The notes beneath the pieces were generated by a model. It was given only the letters and a program-made list of their open reading frames with translations. It did not search any database and had not been told where the DNA came from. From assembly GCA_965221405.1 (NCBI GenBank), contig CBDCSE010000002.1, positions 744,001 to 808,000 of the forward strand: a DNA stretch of 64,000 nucleotides, read 5' to 3'. The translations under genes were made by a program, and so were the position numbers. This DNA is from JAPOUP01 sp965221405. GTDB lineage: Bacteria > Pseudomonadota > Alphaproteobacteria > Rhodobacterales > Rhodobacteraceae. Below are positions 25,578 through 34,725 of this stretch, piece by piece; the first letter of the stretch is position 1, and each line of letters begins with the position of its first letter.

Positions 25578-26672
25578 ATGCACTCCCAAAGGGAAGTATT
25601 TCCAGTGCTCGACTCTCTTGCAATCAAGGATTTCACTGTCTTTAGGGATACCAATCTGGAGTTTTCCAGAGGTCTCAACGTTATTGTTGGCGCGAATGGG
25701 GCAGGAAAGACCCACCTGCTCAAGCTCCCTTACGCTGTAATGGCAATGAGTGCCGAGGAATCGAGGAAACACAACGGGCCACCAACCAAGACACTGCTGC
25801 AGACCAGGATTGCGGAAAAGCTCAACAGCGTCTTCCGCCCGGAAGATCGCCTGGGGCGTCTCGTTCACCGTCAGAAAGGACGCGGAAGCTGTGAAGTGAA
25901 CCTACGGTTCAGGCATCCTGAGTCAGGCCTGTCCTTTGCATTTTCCTCTCTCGCCAAATCCGAAGTCACTGTGAAGCGTGCACTCCCCGAATGGCAGACC
26001 AGGCCTCCGGTGTTCATTCCCACCCGGGAACTGCTCACCATTTATCCCGGATTTGTGGCGCTCTATGAAACACGCCATCTGGAATTCGACGAAACGTGGC
26101 GGGACACCTGTCTCCTGCTCGGCGCGCCGGCACTGAAGGGAAAGCGAGAGGAGACCATCGCACGTCTGATTGAACCCCTGGAGAACCAGCTCGGCGGGCG
26201 CGTGGTTCTTGACAGGAACGGTCGATTCTACCTGGTCCCGTTCAATGCGAGCAATTTGGAGATGTCGCTCGTCGCGGAAGGGTGGCGCAAGCTTTCCATG
26301 CTCGTGCAACTGATTTCCACCGGCTCCCTTCCTGACAGAGGATGCCTGTTCTGGGATGAGCCGGAAGCCAATCTCAATCCCCGGCTCATCCGTGAGGTCG
26401 CGCGGGCAATCCTGGGCATCTGCGAAGCGGGCATCCAGGTCATCTTGGCCACCCACAGCCTGTTTCTGCTCCGGGAATTCGGAATCCTGCTCAACCGTGA
26501 GTTCGACAGCGTTGACGACCGCTATTTTGCGCTCCACCGAAATGATGATGCCGTCGTTGTGTCTCAGGCCGGGGATATTGAGGATGTCGACCCCTTGCTC
26601 CTGCTGGATGAGGATCTGGGACAGTCGGACCGGTACGTTGAGAACTACATGTCGAGCGCGGAGACCGGCTGA
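25578..26672 (+). CDS. RecF/OLD-like AAA ATPase, first gene of an ATPase-nuclease pair
   Basis: A 364-residue soluble ATPase. Walker A is VIVGANGAGKTHL (about residues 36-48), the ABC-type signature region is SLVAEGWRKLSMLVQL, and Walker B is GCLFWDEPEANLNP (about residue 265), followed by VILATHSLFLLRE as switch histidine. This is the AAA_15/AAA_21 layout without the long coiled coil of SMC proteins and without a TOPRIM domain. The stop overlaps the next start by one base. Start ATG 25574-25578 is tentative; an internal GTG a few codons on (VLDSLAIKDF) fits the family as well. A defence function is inferred from the partner and surroundings. Confidence 0.8.
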   Translation: MHSQREVFPVLDSLAIKDFTVFRDTNLEFSRGLNVIVGANGAGKTHLLKLPYAVMAMSAEESRKHNGPPTKTLLQTRIAEKLNSVFRPEDRLGRLVHRQKGRGSCEVNLRFRHPESGLSFAFSSLAKSEVTVKRALPEWQTRPPVFIPTRELLTIYPGFVALYETRHLEFDETWRDTCLLLGAPALKGKREETIARLIEPLENQLGGRVVLDRNGRFYLVPFNASNLEMSLVAEGWRKLSMLVQLISTGSLPDRGCLFWDEPEANLNPRLIREVARAILGICEAGIQVILATHSLFLLREFGILLNREFDSVDDRYFALHRNDDAVVVSQAGDIEDVDPLLLLDEDLGQSDRYVENYMSSAETG

Positions 26673-27181
26673 TGACAACAATCCAGGAAGGAAATCTCAC
26701 CTTCCGTTTTCGACCTTCCTGTCAGGCCAGTCAGTATGATGAGTGGTCCTTCTATCGGAATCAATTCCAGCCCGTCGCAGGTGGGTGCAAGGCCATTGAT
26801 ATCCTATGCGTCGACGATGGTATATCCTGGCTCATTGAGGTGAAGGACTATCGGCACCACCCTCGCGTCAAGCCGACATGCATCGCTGGTGAACTGGCCA
26901 TCAAGGTAAGGGATACATTGGCGGGCGTGGCGGCAGCGGCAAATGTGGCAGGCAATGCAAACGAACAGCGGCACGCCAAGGACTCCTTAAAGTCAAGGAA
27001 ATGGCGGGTTATCCTTCACCTGGAACAACCTTCCACCAAATCGAGACTTCGACCAACGCCCATCGACCCCGCCTCGTTACTGCAAAAGCTCAGAACCAAG
27101 AAGCTGAAGGCGATCGATGCCCATCCCATCATCTGTGATCGGACCAATCCTCACGCATCCATTCCCTGGTCCGTTGAATGA
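26672..27181 (+). CDS. Small PD-(D/E)XK nuclease-like protein paired with the ATPase
   Basis: A 169-residue protein. The core IDILCVDDGISWLIEVKDYR gives the D-(x about 14)-ExK arrangement of PD-(D/E)XK nucleases, with an upstream Gln/Tyr-rich strand and a C-terminal helical half (DPASLLQKLRTKKLKAI). Its ATG shares a base with the TGA of the ATPase gene, so the two are co-translated and probably form one complex in which the ATPase licenses a nuclease. No close named system could be assigned by eye. The stop is followed within 55 bp by an IS30 remnant. Confidence 0.65.
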   Translation: MTTIQEGNLTFRFRPSCQASQYDEWSFYRNQFQPVAGGCKAIDILCVDDGISWLIEVKDYRHHPRVKPTCIAGELAIKVRDTLAGVAAAANVAGNANEQRHAKDSLKSRKWRVILHLEQPSTKSRLRPTPIDPASLLQKLRTKKLKAIDAHPIICDRTNPHASIPWSVE

Positions 27182-27234
27182 AGCCCGAACTGCGGCAACC
27201 ATTCATCGCGTTTTCCGGCCCTCATCAGCCTTTC

Positions 27235-27506
27235 CGCCGTTCCACATTGAAGTGCAACACCCGATGTGGGTGAATCATTGCCGGGGCAACGCATGACGTT
27301 GCGAATCGACCCGACGGCGGCGACAGTCCCGGTGCTGAAACTGGGAGATCGCGATGCCCGAGGGCCAGCACCACCTGACCCACCCCAGGAGATGCGAGAT
27401 TCACGCCACGGGGAAAAGCGGGCTTTCGGACGCGGCGATCGCCCGTCGGCCTGGCTGGGACCGGACCACGGTGGCGCGGGGTGCGCCTGAACTCGGGAAA
27501 GCGCGG
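27235..27506 (+). mobile_element. IS30 remnant, 5' end only
   Basis: It begins CGCCGTTCCACATTGAAGTG and continues CAACACCCGATGTGGGTGAA, the left terminal repeat shared with the copies at 60868 and 6709. The transposase start at 27354 (MPEGQHHLTHPRRCEIHA) runs about 50 codons to GKARF, with mutations such as a Trp replacing the Arg before DRTT. Homology ends at 27506. It is a decayed scrap marking the right side of the island. Confidence 0.75.
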
Positions 27507-27976
27507 TTTTCCGCAGGTCAAGCGGCATAGTCCGGCGAGCGTTGTGTTGAGTCTTGGCCGAGGATGCGGGCTTTGCCGCCGCGATATATGGGAAAGCCAG
27601 CCACTTTCGGGTTTACCGAAACTACGGGAGCCGTCACGAAGCCAGAAGGCATGAGTCCGATCACTGCGATCTCGCGAGGATAAGCCGAGTTTCCCGCGCG
27701 GCCATATCGGTTCGGAATCGGTCAACCGCCGCCGAAAGTTCGGCCCGCATCGTTTTCATGCGTTCCTCCAGAACGGCGAGCCGCCGGTCGAGTTCGTCAC
27801 TGTCCAGCGCATTGCCCGTCCTTGACGGATAGGCATGGCCGCCGATCCGGTCAAAACCCGGTCGACGACGCCAGCTTTCCGAAATTGAACTCCCTTTCAA
27901 CATTCGATGTGTAGGCATATACGCTGGGGGCAGGCGCCTCCGCCTGAGACGGATACTGGCTGCGATCGGGGACGGA
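27507..27976. other. Intergenic stretch with a possible coiled-coil gene fragment
   Basis: Between the IS30 scrap and accB. On the minus strand, about 27661-27830 reads DELDRRLAVLEERMKTMRAE and continues as a heptad-rich helix ending RLILARSQ. No start or family is clear, so it is recorded as a possible gene fragment only. The accB promoter should lie in the last 100 bp. Confidence 0.35.
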
Positions 27977-28498
27977 ATGAAAAAAGACTCGGATATCAAC
28001 CCGGTAACACCGGACAGTGACGGGGACGTCGAATTTGTAAGGGCTCTTGCCAAGATTCTTTCCGAAAGCGGCCTAGAGCGACTGGAAGTCGAGCGGTACC
28101 GGAAAGGCATGGAGAAGCTAAAGGTGCACATCAGCCGCAGCGCGCGCGCAACCTTCGCCACGCCAGAGGACACCCCCGCCACCGCTCCCGCCGCCAGCGT
28201 CCCTCATGTCGCGCCCCATGAACCCACGCCGCCCGACACCGCCAGCGAAGACCCGGCCAGGCTTCCCGGCGCGATTGTCTCACCTATGGTCGGCACCGTC
28301 TATCTGGCCCCAGAACCGGGAGCCCCGCCGTTCGTCAACCCGGGAGATAGCGTTACGGAAGGCCAGACATTGCTGATAATCGAGGCGATGAAGACCATGA
28401 ACCAGATCCATGCGACCGCGTCTGGAGTGGTGAAACGTATTCTCGTCGAGGACGCCTCGCCGGTGGAATACGGTGCACCGCTGATGATCGTCGGGTAG
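27977..28498 (+). CDS. accB: Biotin carboxyl carrier protein of acetyl-CoA carboxylase
   Basis: A 173-residue protein. An N-terminal helical region (about 1-60) is followed by a Pro/Ala-rich linker (about 60-90) and the biotinyl domain, with the biotinylation motif EAMKTMN (Lys at about residue 139) and the thumb-bearing PMVGTVYLAPEPGAPPF typical of bacterial AccB. The biotin arm carries CO2 from AccC to the carboxyltransferase AccAD in the first step of fatty-acid synthesis. It is directly followed by accC after 5 bp, the classical operon. Confidence 0.95.
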   Translation: MKKDSDINPVTPDSDGDVEFVRALAKILSESGLERLEVERYRKGMEKLKVHISRSARATFATPEDTPATAPAASVPHVAPHEPTPPDTASEDPARLPGAIVSPMVGTVYLAPEPGAPPFVNPGDSVTEGQTLLIIEAMKTMNQIHATASGVVKRILVEDASPVEYGAPLMIVG

Positions 28499-28503
28499 AT
28501 GGA

Positions 28504-29856
28504 ATGATCGACAAGATACTGGTCGCCAATCGAGGTGAGATCGCGCTACGCGTCATCCGTGCCTGCCGGGACATGGGAATCAGGTCAGTCGCGGTCCACT
28601 CCACCGCCGATAGTGACGCGATGCATGTCCGCATGGCCGACGAAGCCATCTGTATCGGCCCGCCGCCCGCGATGGAAAGCTATCTGTCCATCCCGGCGAT
28701 AATCTCGGCCTGCGACATAACAGGTGCCCAGGCGATACATCCCGGGTACGGTTTCCTGTCGGAGAACGCGAATTTCGTGCGGGTCGCCGAGGATCATTCG
28801 CTCACATTCATCGGCCCGGCCGCCGAACATATCCGTATCATGGGTGACAAGATCACCGCCAAGGAGACGATGGCCGACCTTGGAGTCCCGTGCGTACCCG
28901 GATCGAGCGGCGGAGTTCCCGACATCAATGCCGCCCGTGACATAGCCGACGGCATTGGCTTTCCCGTAATCATTAAAGCCACGGCAGGTGGCGGTGGACG
29001 CGGAATGAAGCTCGCGCATGACCGGAATGACCTTGAAGTCGCTTTCGGCACCGCCCGTGCGGAGGCAAAGGCCGCATTCGGCAATGACGAGGTCTACATC
29101 GAAAAATACCTCAGCAATCCCCGCCACATCGAAATTCAGGTCTTCGGCGACGGGAAAGGCAACGCGGTGCATCTGGGAGAACGCGACTGCTCGCTGCAGC
29201 GGCGCCACCAGAAGGTCCTCGAGGAAGCACCCGGTCCCACTATCAATGACAGAACCAGGGCGCGAATCGGCGGCATCTGTGCCGAGGCGGTGGCGAAGAT
29301 CGGCTACATCGGTGCGGGGACCGTCGAGTTCCTATACGAAGACGGCGAGTTCTATTTCATCGAGATGAACACCCGCCTCCAGGTCGAGCATCCGGTGACT
29401 GAAGCGATCTTTGGCGTTGACCTCGTACGTGAACAGATACGTATCGCGTGCGGTTTTCCGATGTCCTTCGTACAGGAAGACTTGGAGATCAACGGTCATG
29501 CGATCGAAGTGCGCCTGAATGCCGAGAGACTGCCGCACTTCACGCCCTCACCGGGCCGGGTCACGCAATACCACGCTCCGGGCGGTCTCGGCGTCAGGAT
29601 GGATTCGGCACTTTACGATGGCTATTCGATCCCGCCCTACTACGATTCCCTGATCGGCAAACTGATTGTGCACGGCGGCGACAGACATGAGGCGCTGGCC
29701 AGACTATCGCGAGCTCTTGGAGAACTGATCATCGACGGCATTGACACCACCGTGCCGCTCTTTGACCGGCTTGTGCGGGAGACCGATATTATGAGCGGGG
29801 ATTATGACATCCATTGGCTGGAAAAGTGGCTGGCGTCCAGCGCGGACGACGCCTGA
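28504..29856 (+). CDS. accC: Biotin carboxylase subunit of acetyl-CoA carboxylase
   Basis: A 450-residue ATP-grasp enzyme, matching the usual 446-450. MIDKILVANRGEIALRVIRA starts the N-terminal domain. The Gly-rich lid TAGGGGRGMK, ERDCSLQRRHQKV, FIEMNTRLQVEHPVTE and the C-terminal domain (HFTPSPGRVTQYHAPGG) are all intact, including the Glu and Arg that bind bicarbonate and the Lys of the ATP site. It carboxylates biotin on AccB at the expense of ATP. It is co-transcribed with accB. Confidence 0.96.
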   Translation: MIDKILVANRGEIALRVIRACRDMGIRSVAVHSTADSDAMHVRMADEAICIGPPPAMESYLSIPAIISACDITGAQAIHPGYGFLSENANFVRVAEDHSLTFIGPAAEHIRIMGDKITAKETMADLGVPCVPGSSGGVPDINAARDIADGIGFPVIIKATAGGGGRGMKLAHDRNDLEVAFGTARAEAKAAFGNDEVYIEKYLSNPRHIEIQVFGDGKGNAVHLGERDCSLQRRHQKVLEEAPGPTINDRTRARIGGICAEAVAKIGYIGAGTVEFLYEDGEFYFIEMNTRLQVEHPVTEAIFGVDLVREQIRIACGFPMSFVQEDLEINGHAIEVRLNAERLPHFTPSPGRVTQYHAPGGLGVRMDSALYDGYSIPPYYDSLIGKLIVHGGDRHEALARLSRALGELIIDGIDTTVPLFDRLVRETDIMSGDYDIHWLEKWLASSADDA

Positions 29857-30071
29857 ACGTATAGGAGGGCGCTCGACCCAGCAGCCATCGGCACCGGCAG
29901 GTCGAGGCGCGCCCCCGATGCGCGTGGGCAACCTCTTGACCGCTCCGGTCCATCGGGCATCGTTCGCATCTCGTGAATGCCCGAACACGCCTGTATACGC
30001 ATGGGTCGAGGAGCGGACGCGCTTGCCGGGTCGAAACCCGGGACAGGCAATGCCCGCGGGTGACCGGTAGA

Positions 30072-30725
30072 GTGAAGATACAGCACAACAGAAGCGTGAC
30101 CGTCGGACTCATGCTAAGGGCCTACGCCGCTGGCGTGTTTCCCATGGCCACATCCCGTGACGACCCATGGGTGCACTGGGTGGATCCACAGGAGCGCGGA
30201 ATAATCCCCCTGTCCGGCTTCCACATATCCAGATCACTCAGACGCCGGTTGCGCAGATTGGACTACCGCATTGCCGTGAACGGAGATTTCGAAGGTGTCG
30301 TCAATGCCTGCGCCGACCGGGAGGAAACCTGGATCAACGATAGGATTCTCACCCTGTATCGGCAGATGCATCGCCGCGGTCATGCCCATTCACTTGAAGT
30401 CTGGAGAGAGAGCCGGCTGGCTGGCGGGGTGTATGGAGTTACGCTCGGTGGAGCGTTCTTCGGTGAAAGCATGTTCTCTCGCGTGACCGACGGTTCGAAA
30501 ATCGCGCTCGCATATCTCGTCGATCATCTGAGGCGAACCGGCTTTCGGCTGTTTGACACCCAGTTTGTCACGTCGCATTTGGCGTCACTCGGCTGCATCG
30601 GCATCTCACGAGACGCCTATCACGCGCTTCTGCGCGACGCATTGCGGGACAATGCGAACTTTCTCTCGCAACCCGTGGAAATTGACCCCTATGAGCTTAT
30701 ACAGCGCAACACCCAGACATCGTAG
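30072..30725 (+). CDS. aat: Leucyl/phenylalanyl-tRNA-protein transferase
   Basis: A 217-residue protein that adds Leu or Phe from tRNA to proteins with N-terminal Lys or Arg, marking them for ClpS-ClpAP degradation. Motifs: LMLRAYAAGVFPM, VHWVDPQERGIIPL, ETWINDRI, GHAHSLEVW, LAGGVYGVTLGGAFFGESMF and LFDTQFVTSHLASLG. The GTG at 30072 is used because the family starts about ten residues before LLxAYxxGxFPM. Following accC is standard alphaproteobacterial synteny. Its 3' end overlaps the convergent DUF2155 gene by 37 bp. Confidence 0.93.
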   Translation: MKIQHNRSVTVGLMLRAYAAGVFPMATSRDDPWVHWVDPQERGIIPLSGFHISRSLRRRLRRLDYRIAVNGDFEGVVNACADREETWINDRILTLYRQMHRRGHAHSLEVWRESRLAGGVYGVTLGGAFFGESMFSRVTDGSKIALAYLVDHLRRTGFRLFDTQFVTSHLASLGCIGISRDAYHALLRDALRDNANFLSQPVEIDPYELIQRNTQTS

Positions 30726-31168
30726 CGGCGATGGTCCATGGCGTTCAGGGCGGGACTGGAGGCGATCATCCATCCTTCGAACAGCGGTGCGTCGCTGGCT
30801 TCATCGCGAATGACCATGTAAGCGTAGGCGTCCCCTGACGGATTGTCGACCGGATAACGGCATTCCCCGAGAGTCACCGCCAGAGGACCAAAACTACGGA
30901 TTTCGCCATTGGATATCGTCATATCGGTCAACGCGCCGGAAACCCGATCAAGTCCGCGAAGCAACGCCCCCCCGGCGATCGCCGCGTCGGGCTGGGCCAC
31001 TTCCTCGACCTCGCCGAGGTCGCCGCCCTCGATCAGATCATCCGCACCGGAAACGTTTTCCACGACAGGCCTGTCATCCGCACCGATTTCCGGCTGCTGC
31101 GCCAATGCCAGGAAAGGCACCGGGAAAGACGCCAGCATGGCCAGCCAAATCAGTACCATGCGGATCAT
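30689..31168 (-). CDS. DUF2155 exported protein
   Basis: A 159-residue protein with a signal peptide (MIRMVLIWLAMLASFPVPFL, cleavage after ALA). The DUF2155 core is LRGLDRVSGALTDMTISNGE, FGPLAVTLGECRYP, and the C-terminal LFEGWMIASSPALNAMDHRR with YDVWVLRC. The family is small, periplasmic and of unknown function, and typically sits next to aat or NDUFA12 in alphaproteobacteria, as here. The conserved Cys pair (GEC and VLRC) may form a disulfide. Its start overlaps the MlaD-like stop by 4 bp. Confidence 0.85.
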   Translation of the reverse strand: MIRMVLIWLAMLASFPVPFLALAQQPEIGADDRPVVENVSGADDLIEGGDLGEVEEVAQPDAAIAGGALLRGLDRVSGALTDMTISNGEIRSFGPLAVTLGECRYPVDNPSGDAYAYMVIRDEASDAPLFEGWMIASSPALNAMDHRRYDVWVLRCISS

Positions 31169-31617
31169 TGGTCGCCAAATCCACCACCCACGAATTGAAG
31201 AAGCAACTGCACCAGACTCATGGAACTCTGCGTGTCCTCGATCTCGGCACCGGGCTCAAGATCGAACGGCGATCCACCCGGGAGCAGTTCGATAAATGAT
31301 CCGCCGAGCAGGCCTTCGGAGGAAATCAGTGCGGAAGTATCGTCCGGCAGCCGAAACTCATCGTCTACGGTCAATGTGGCATCCGCACGGAAGGTCTCGG
31401 AGTTCAGTTTGAGTGCGGTCACGATGCCCACCTTGACACCACTCATCCGCACGTCGGTGCCGACGGAGATTCCCTCAGCGGTGGCAAATGACGCGGTGTA
31501 GGTGCTGCTGTCCCCGGAGGTTCCGCCACCGACGGTCTGCGCGGCGTAAATGAAGAAGCCCGCCGCAACCGCCAGAACCCCGGCACCTACCAGTACTTCC
31601 GTCGCCTGGTTCGCCAT
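31165..31617 (-). CDS. MlaD-type MCE-domain protein
   Basis: A 150-residue protein with an N-terminal membrane anchor (VLVGAGVLAVAAGFFIYAA) and an MCE domain (YTASFATAEGISVGTDVRMS, then GVKVGIVTALKL, SALISSEGLLGGSFIELLPG). It is periplasmic and anchored in the inner membrane. MlaD hexamers hand phospholipids between MlaC and the MlaFEB transporter to keep outer-membrane asymmetry. The other mla genes are not in the window. The start ATG 31617 places the anchor correctly. It is one base from the upstream NDUFA12 stop. Confidence 0.88.
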   Translation of the reverse strand: MANQATEVLVGAGVLAVAAGFFIYAAQTVGGGTSGDSSTYTASFATAEGISVGTDVRMSGVKVGIVTALKLNSETFRADATLTVDDEFRLPDDTSALISSEGLLGGSFIELLPGGSPFDLEPGAEIEDTQSSMSLVQLLLQFVGGGFGDQ

Positions 31618-31618
31618 G

Positions 31619-32002
31619 CTATTCGGGCTCCCATGCTTCATAGTCGCGACGCGACTTTGGTTCACCCCTGCGGATCGATCCGGGCGGCGCATAGGCCAGC
31701 GCGGTACCGGTCAGGTTTCGCTGATGCGGCTTCTCCCATGCCTTTCTGGGAAGCGGCGCTTCGGTCGGCAGCTCATCGTAAGTGTGATGTAGCCAACCGT
31801 GCCAGTCAGGCCCGATCCGACTTGCCTCCGCCTCACCATTATAGATCACCCAACGGCGTCTGCCATCCCGAGACCTGTAGAACACGTTACCCTGATCGTC
31901 TTTCCCGACGACCGTACCATTCAGCCATGTGTGGATCTGGGTGTTCAGGGTCTGACCCTCCCACCAGATGAATGGCCGCAGAACCGCTTTGAGAATGCTC
32001 AT
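31619..32002 (-). CDS. NADH:ubiquinone oxidoreductase accessory subunit, NDUFA12/NuoX family
   Basis: A 127-residue protein starting MSILKAVLRPFIWWEGQTLN, then GTVVGKDDQGNVFYRSRDGR-type sequence, RRWVIYNGEAEASRIGPDWH and GWLHHTYDELP. These are signature segments of NDUFA12, an accessory subunit of complex I shared by mitochondria and alphaproteobacteria, located on the peripheral arm. This is one of the best taxonomic markers in the window. It is probably the first gene of the NDUFA12-mlaD-DUF2155 unit. Confidence 0.92.
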   Translation of the reverse strand: MSILKAVLRPFIWWEGQTLNTQIHTWLNGTVVGKDDQGNVFYRSRDGRRRWVIYNGEAEASRIGPDWHGWLHHTYDELPTEAPLPRKAWEKPHQRNLTGTALAYAPPGSIRRGEPKSRRDYEAWEPE

Positions 32003-32698
32003 TGGCGCCTCATCAATTCCCGCATCCCATATGAACCATGTATCCCGCGACGTCCAGAGCCATAGCCCCGGTACCGCACCGACAAGACATTGGAATATCG
32101 TATGCCCGGTGAACGCGACCTCCTTCGAAGCCGTTGATGACCGTAGCGGAAATGCCGTGCGAAGTCCAACATGGTCACACCGTCGGCACCCGGTCATTTC
32201 GCTCATCACCGGATAACGAAGGGGTGGTAGATGCGCCGATCCCGCCCGATGAACGGCGCGTTTGACGCGCCGCCCAAAGGGTCAGGGCAGGGCATTGGCG
32301 ATTCGGGGGGGCTATCGCGCCGGCATTTCCACGGAAACGGTTCGGGCGCGACACGAACCCGAATATGGCACCTTGGTCGCTCCCGGACGTCAGGCGCACA
32401 TGGGATCCGTCCCTGAAGGGGACTGGAGCGCAATGTCACCGGACAGCCTTACCCGGGGACTGGATCGGTATCCCCCGCGAAACTCCGTGTCGCGCACCTC
32501 AGAACCCGACCTCCCGACACCGGTCTAACCGCCAATAGCCACCGTCACGCGGGAATGCCCACATCGGAAATTCCCTGTCTCCCTCAGGCTTGCCCGTCCG
32601 GATGCCAGGCCAGATCGAGAGAGACCCGCCGCACGGCGTCCCTTACGACTTCCGCCCCACATGACAGCGGTCGCGGGATTTCAGCCCAACCGGAACGA
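32003..32698. other. Intergenic stretch, no gene seen
   Basis: About 700 bp between clpX and the NDUFA12 gene. A perfect 7-bp stem with 5-nt loop (CGGCGCG TTTGA CGCGCCG, 32254-32272) lacks a T-run. No tRNA cloverleaf or family-like frame was recognised. It is unusually long for a housekeeping block and may hold degraded genes. Confidence 0.4.
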
Positions 32699-33970
32699 TC
32701 ACGCGCTGCTCGCCTCTTCGCTATGGCGGTCGGAGTAGATCATCAGAGGCGCCGCGTCAGAGTTCACGGCCTCTTCGTTCACGACCACCTCCTCCACTGA
32801 ATGCATTCCCGGAAGATCGAACATCGTATCAAGAAGGATGTCCTCCATGATCGATCTAAGTCCACGAGCGCCGGTCTTGCGAACGATGGCACGTTTCGCT
32901 ATCGCCTTCTGCGCACCTTCGGTGAATGTCAGTCGCGTGTTTTCAAGCTCGAACATCCTCTGGTACTGCTTTACCAGCGCGTTCTTGGGTTGGGTCAGGA
33001 TCGTCACCAGGGCATCCTCGCCAAGATCCTTAAGTGTCGCAACCACGGGCAGCCGCCCGACAAATTCGGGAATCAGGCCGAATTTCAGGAGATCCTCCGG
33101 CTCCAGCTCAGCGAACATTTCGCCTATGGCCCGTTTCTCCTCTCCCTTGACGTCAGCACCGAACCCGATCGCCGAACCTCGCCCGCGCTGCGAGATTATC
33201 TTCTCAAGACCAGCGAACGCGCCGCCGCAGATGAACAGGATGTTTGTCGTGTCAACCTGCAGGAATTCCTGCTGTGGATGCTTGCGACCGCCCTGTGGCG
33301 GAACCGAAGCTATTGTGCCTTCCATGATCTTCAGAAGGGCCTGCTGCACACCCTCCCCGCTCACGTCACGGGTGATCGAGGGATTCTCCGACTTTCGGGT
33401 GATCTTGTCGACTTCGTCGATGTAGACGATGCCGCGCTGGGCGCGCTCAACATTGTACTCGCTTGCCTGGAGCAGCTTTAGGATTATGTTCTCGACGTCC
33501 TCGCCGACATATCCCGCCTCCGTCAGGGTGGTCGCATCCGCCATCGTGAACGGTACATCGAGGATCCGCGCCAGCGTCTGAGCCAGCAGGGTCTTTCCGC
33601 AGCCTGTCGGGCCGATAAGAAGTATGTTGGACTTCGCGAGCTCGATGTCCCCTGTCCTCCCGGCATTACCCAGGCGTTTGTAGTGGTTATAGACCGCCAC
33701 CGACAGCACCCGCTTGGCGTGCTCCTGACCGATCACGTAGTCATCCAGCACCTCACAGATCTCGGTTGGCGTCGGCACGCCATCCGCAGCCTTTAGGCCA
33801 ACCGTTTTGGTCTCCTCGCGTATGATGTCCGTGCACAGCTCGATACACTCGTCGCAGATATAGACATTCGGTCCCGCGATCAGTTTGCGGACCTCATGCT
33901 GACTCTTGCCGCAAAACGAGCAGTGGAGGGTATCCTTGTCGTCACCACCGGAAGATCTTGCCATTCTCAA
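32699..33970 (-). CDS. clpX: ATP-dependent protease ATP-binding subunit ClpX
   Basis: A 423-residue AAA+ unfoldase. The zinc-binding domain CSFCGKSQ...CDECIELC occupies residues about 17-45. Walker A is LIGPTGCGKTLLAQT, Walker B IVYIDEVDKI, and the pore loops, the RxxR motif region and the ClpP-binding IGF loop (GSAIGFGADV) are intact. It unfolds tagged substrates and feeds them to ClpP. The start may be the second Met (MARSSG, 33964), the usual family start. It lies 119 bp downstream of clpP on the same strand. Confidence 0.96.
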   Translation of the reverse strand: MRMARSSGGDDKDTLHCSFCGKSQHEVRKLIAGPNVYICDECIELCTDIIREETKTVGLKAADGVPTPTEICEVLDDYVIGQEHAKRVLSVAVYNHYKRLGNAGRTGDIELAKSNILLIGPTGCGKTLLAQTLARILDVPFTMADATTLTEAGYVGEDVENIILKLLQASEYNVERAQRGIVYIDEVDKITRKSENPSITRDVSGEGVQQALLKIMEGTIASVPPQGGRKHPQQEFLQVDTTNILFICGGAFAGLEKIISQRGRGSAIGFGADVKGEEKRAIGEMFAELEPEDLLKFGLIPEFVGRLPVVATLKDLGEDALVTILTQPKNALVKQYQRMFELENTRLTFTEGAQKAIAKRAIVRKTGARGLRSIMEDILLDTMFDLPGMHSVEEVVVNEEAVNSDAAPLMIYSDRHSEEASSA

Positions 33971-34089
33971 TCCTCTTGGAGCCTAAAGTCCGTTTCGGGT
34001 CACGGAACCCGCTGGTCGCTGCCACATGGTTTTCATACGCCATGGCCGCATCGCGTGCACCGATGTCAGCGACCGGGCGGCGACGTTCG

Positions 34090-34725
34090 CTACTCATCGT
34101 CATCCCTCGCGCGATGCGCGACGATCTCGTCGAGGTGCCCCCAGTCGAGAGCCTCCTGAGGTGACATGAACTTGTCGCGCTCCAGGGCTTTCTCGACATT
34201 CCTGACGGTTTGACCTGAGTGTTTCGCGTAGATTTCGTTAAGGCGCCGTTTGAGTTTCAGCGTCTCTTCCGCGTGGATCGCGATGTCGGTCGCCTGACCC
34301 TGATAGCCACCGGAAGGCTGGTGAACCATGATCCGTGAATTCGGTAGCGCGTAGCGCAGTCCCTTTTCGCCCGCACAGGCCAGAAGTGAGCCCATCGAGG
34401 CTGCCTGGCCAACGATGAGCGTCGAAACTTTCGGCCGCACATACTGCATGGTGTCGTAGATGGACAGCCCTGACGTCACCACGCCACCCGGGCTATTGAT
34501 GTACATCGCTATTTCTTTTTTCGGATTCTCGGACTCCAGGAACAGGAGCTGCGCGACCACAAGGCTTGCCGTGAGGTCGTGGATCGGCCCATTCACGAAG
34601 ATGATCCGTTCTTTAAGCAGTCGGGAGAAGATGTCGTACGCCCGCTCACCCCTGCTCGTCTGCTCGACGACCATCGGAACCAGATCGTTCATGTAATGCC
34701 TGGGCCACTCAAATGGATCTGTCAT
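34090..34725 (-). CDS. clpP: ATP-dependent protease proteolytic subunit ClpP
   Basis: A 211-residue serine protease of the tetradecameric Clp barrel. The catalytic Ser is in GQAASMGSLLACAGEKG, the His in SRIMVHQPSGGYQG and the Asp in MSPQEALDWGHLDEI. The N-terminal MVVEQTSRGERAYDIFSRLL is typical. clpP-clpX order is standard, but neither tig upstream nor lon downstream is present here. The upstream 500 bp is non-coding and should contain its promoter. Confidence 0.96.
   Translation of the reverse strand: MTDPFEWPRHYMNDLVPMVVEQTSRGERAYDIFSRLLKERIIFVNGPIHDLTASLVVAQLLFLESENPKKEIAMYINSPGGVVTSGLSIYDTMQYVRPKVSTLIVGQAASMGSLLACAGEKGLRYALPNSRIMVHQPSGGYQGQATDIAIHAEETLKLKRRLNEIYAKHSGQTVRNVEKALERDKFMSPQEALDWGHLDEIVAHRARDDDE

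Noticed and set aside
32003..32698. tRNA or small RNA in the long gap upstream of NDUFA12
   Set aside because: No cloverleaf, CCA-proximal pattern or terminator with a T-run could be found by eye.
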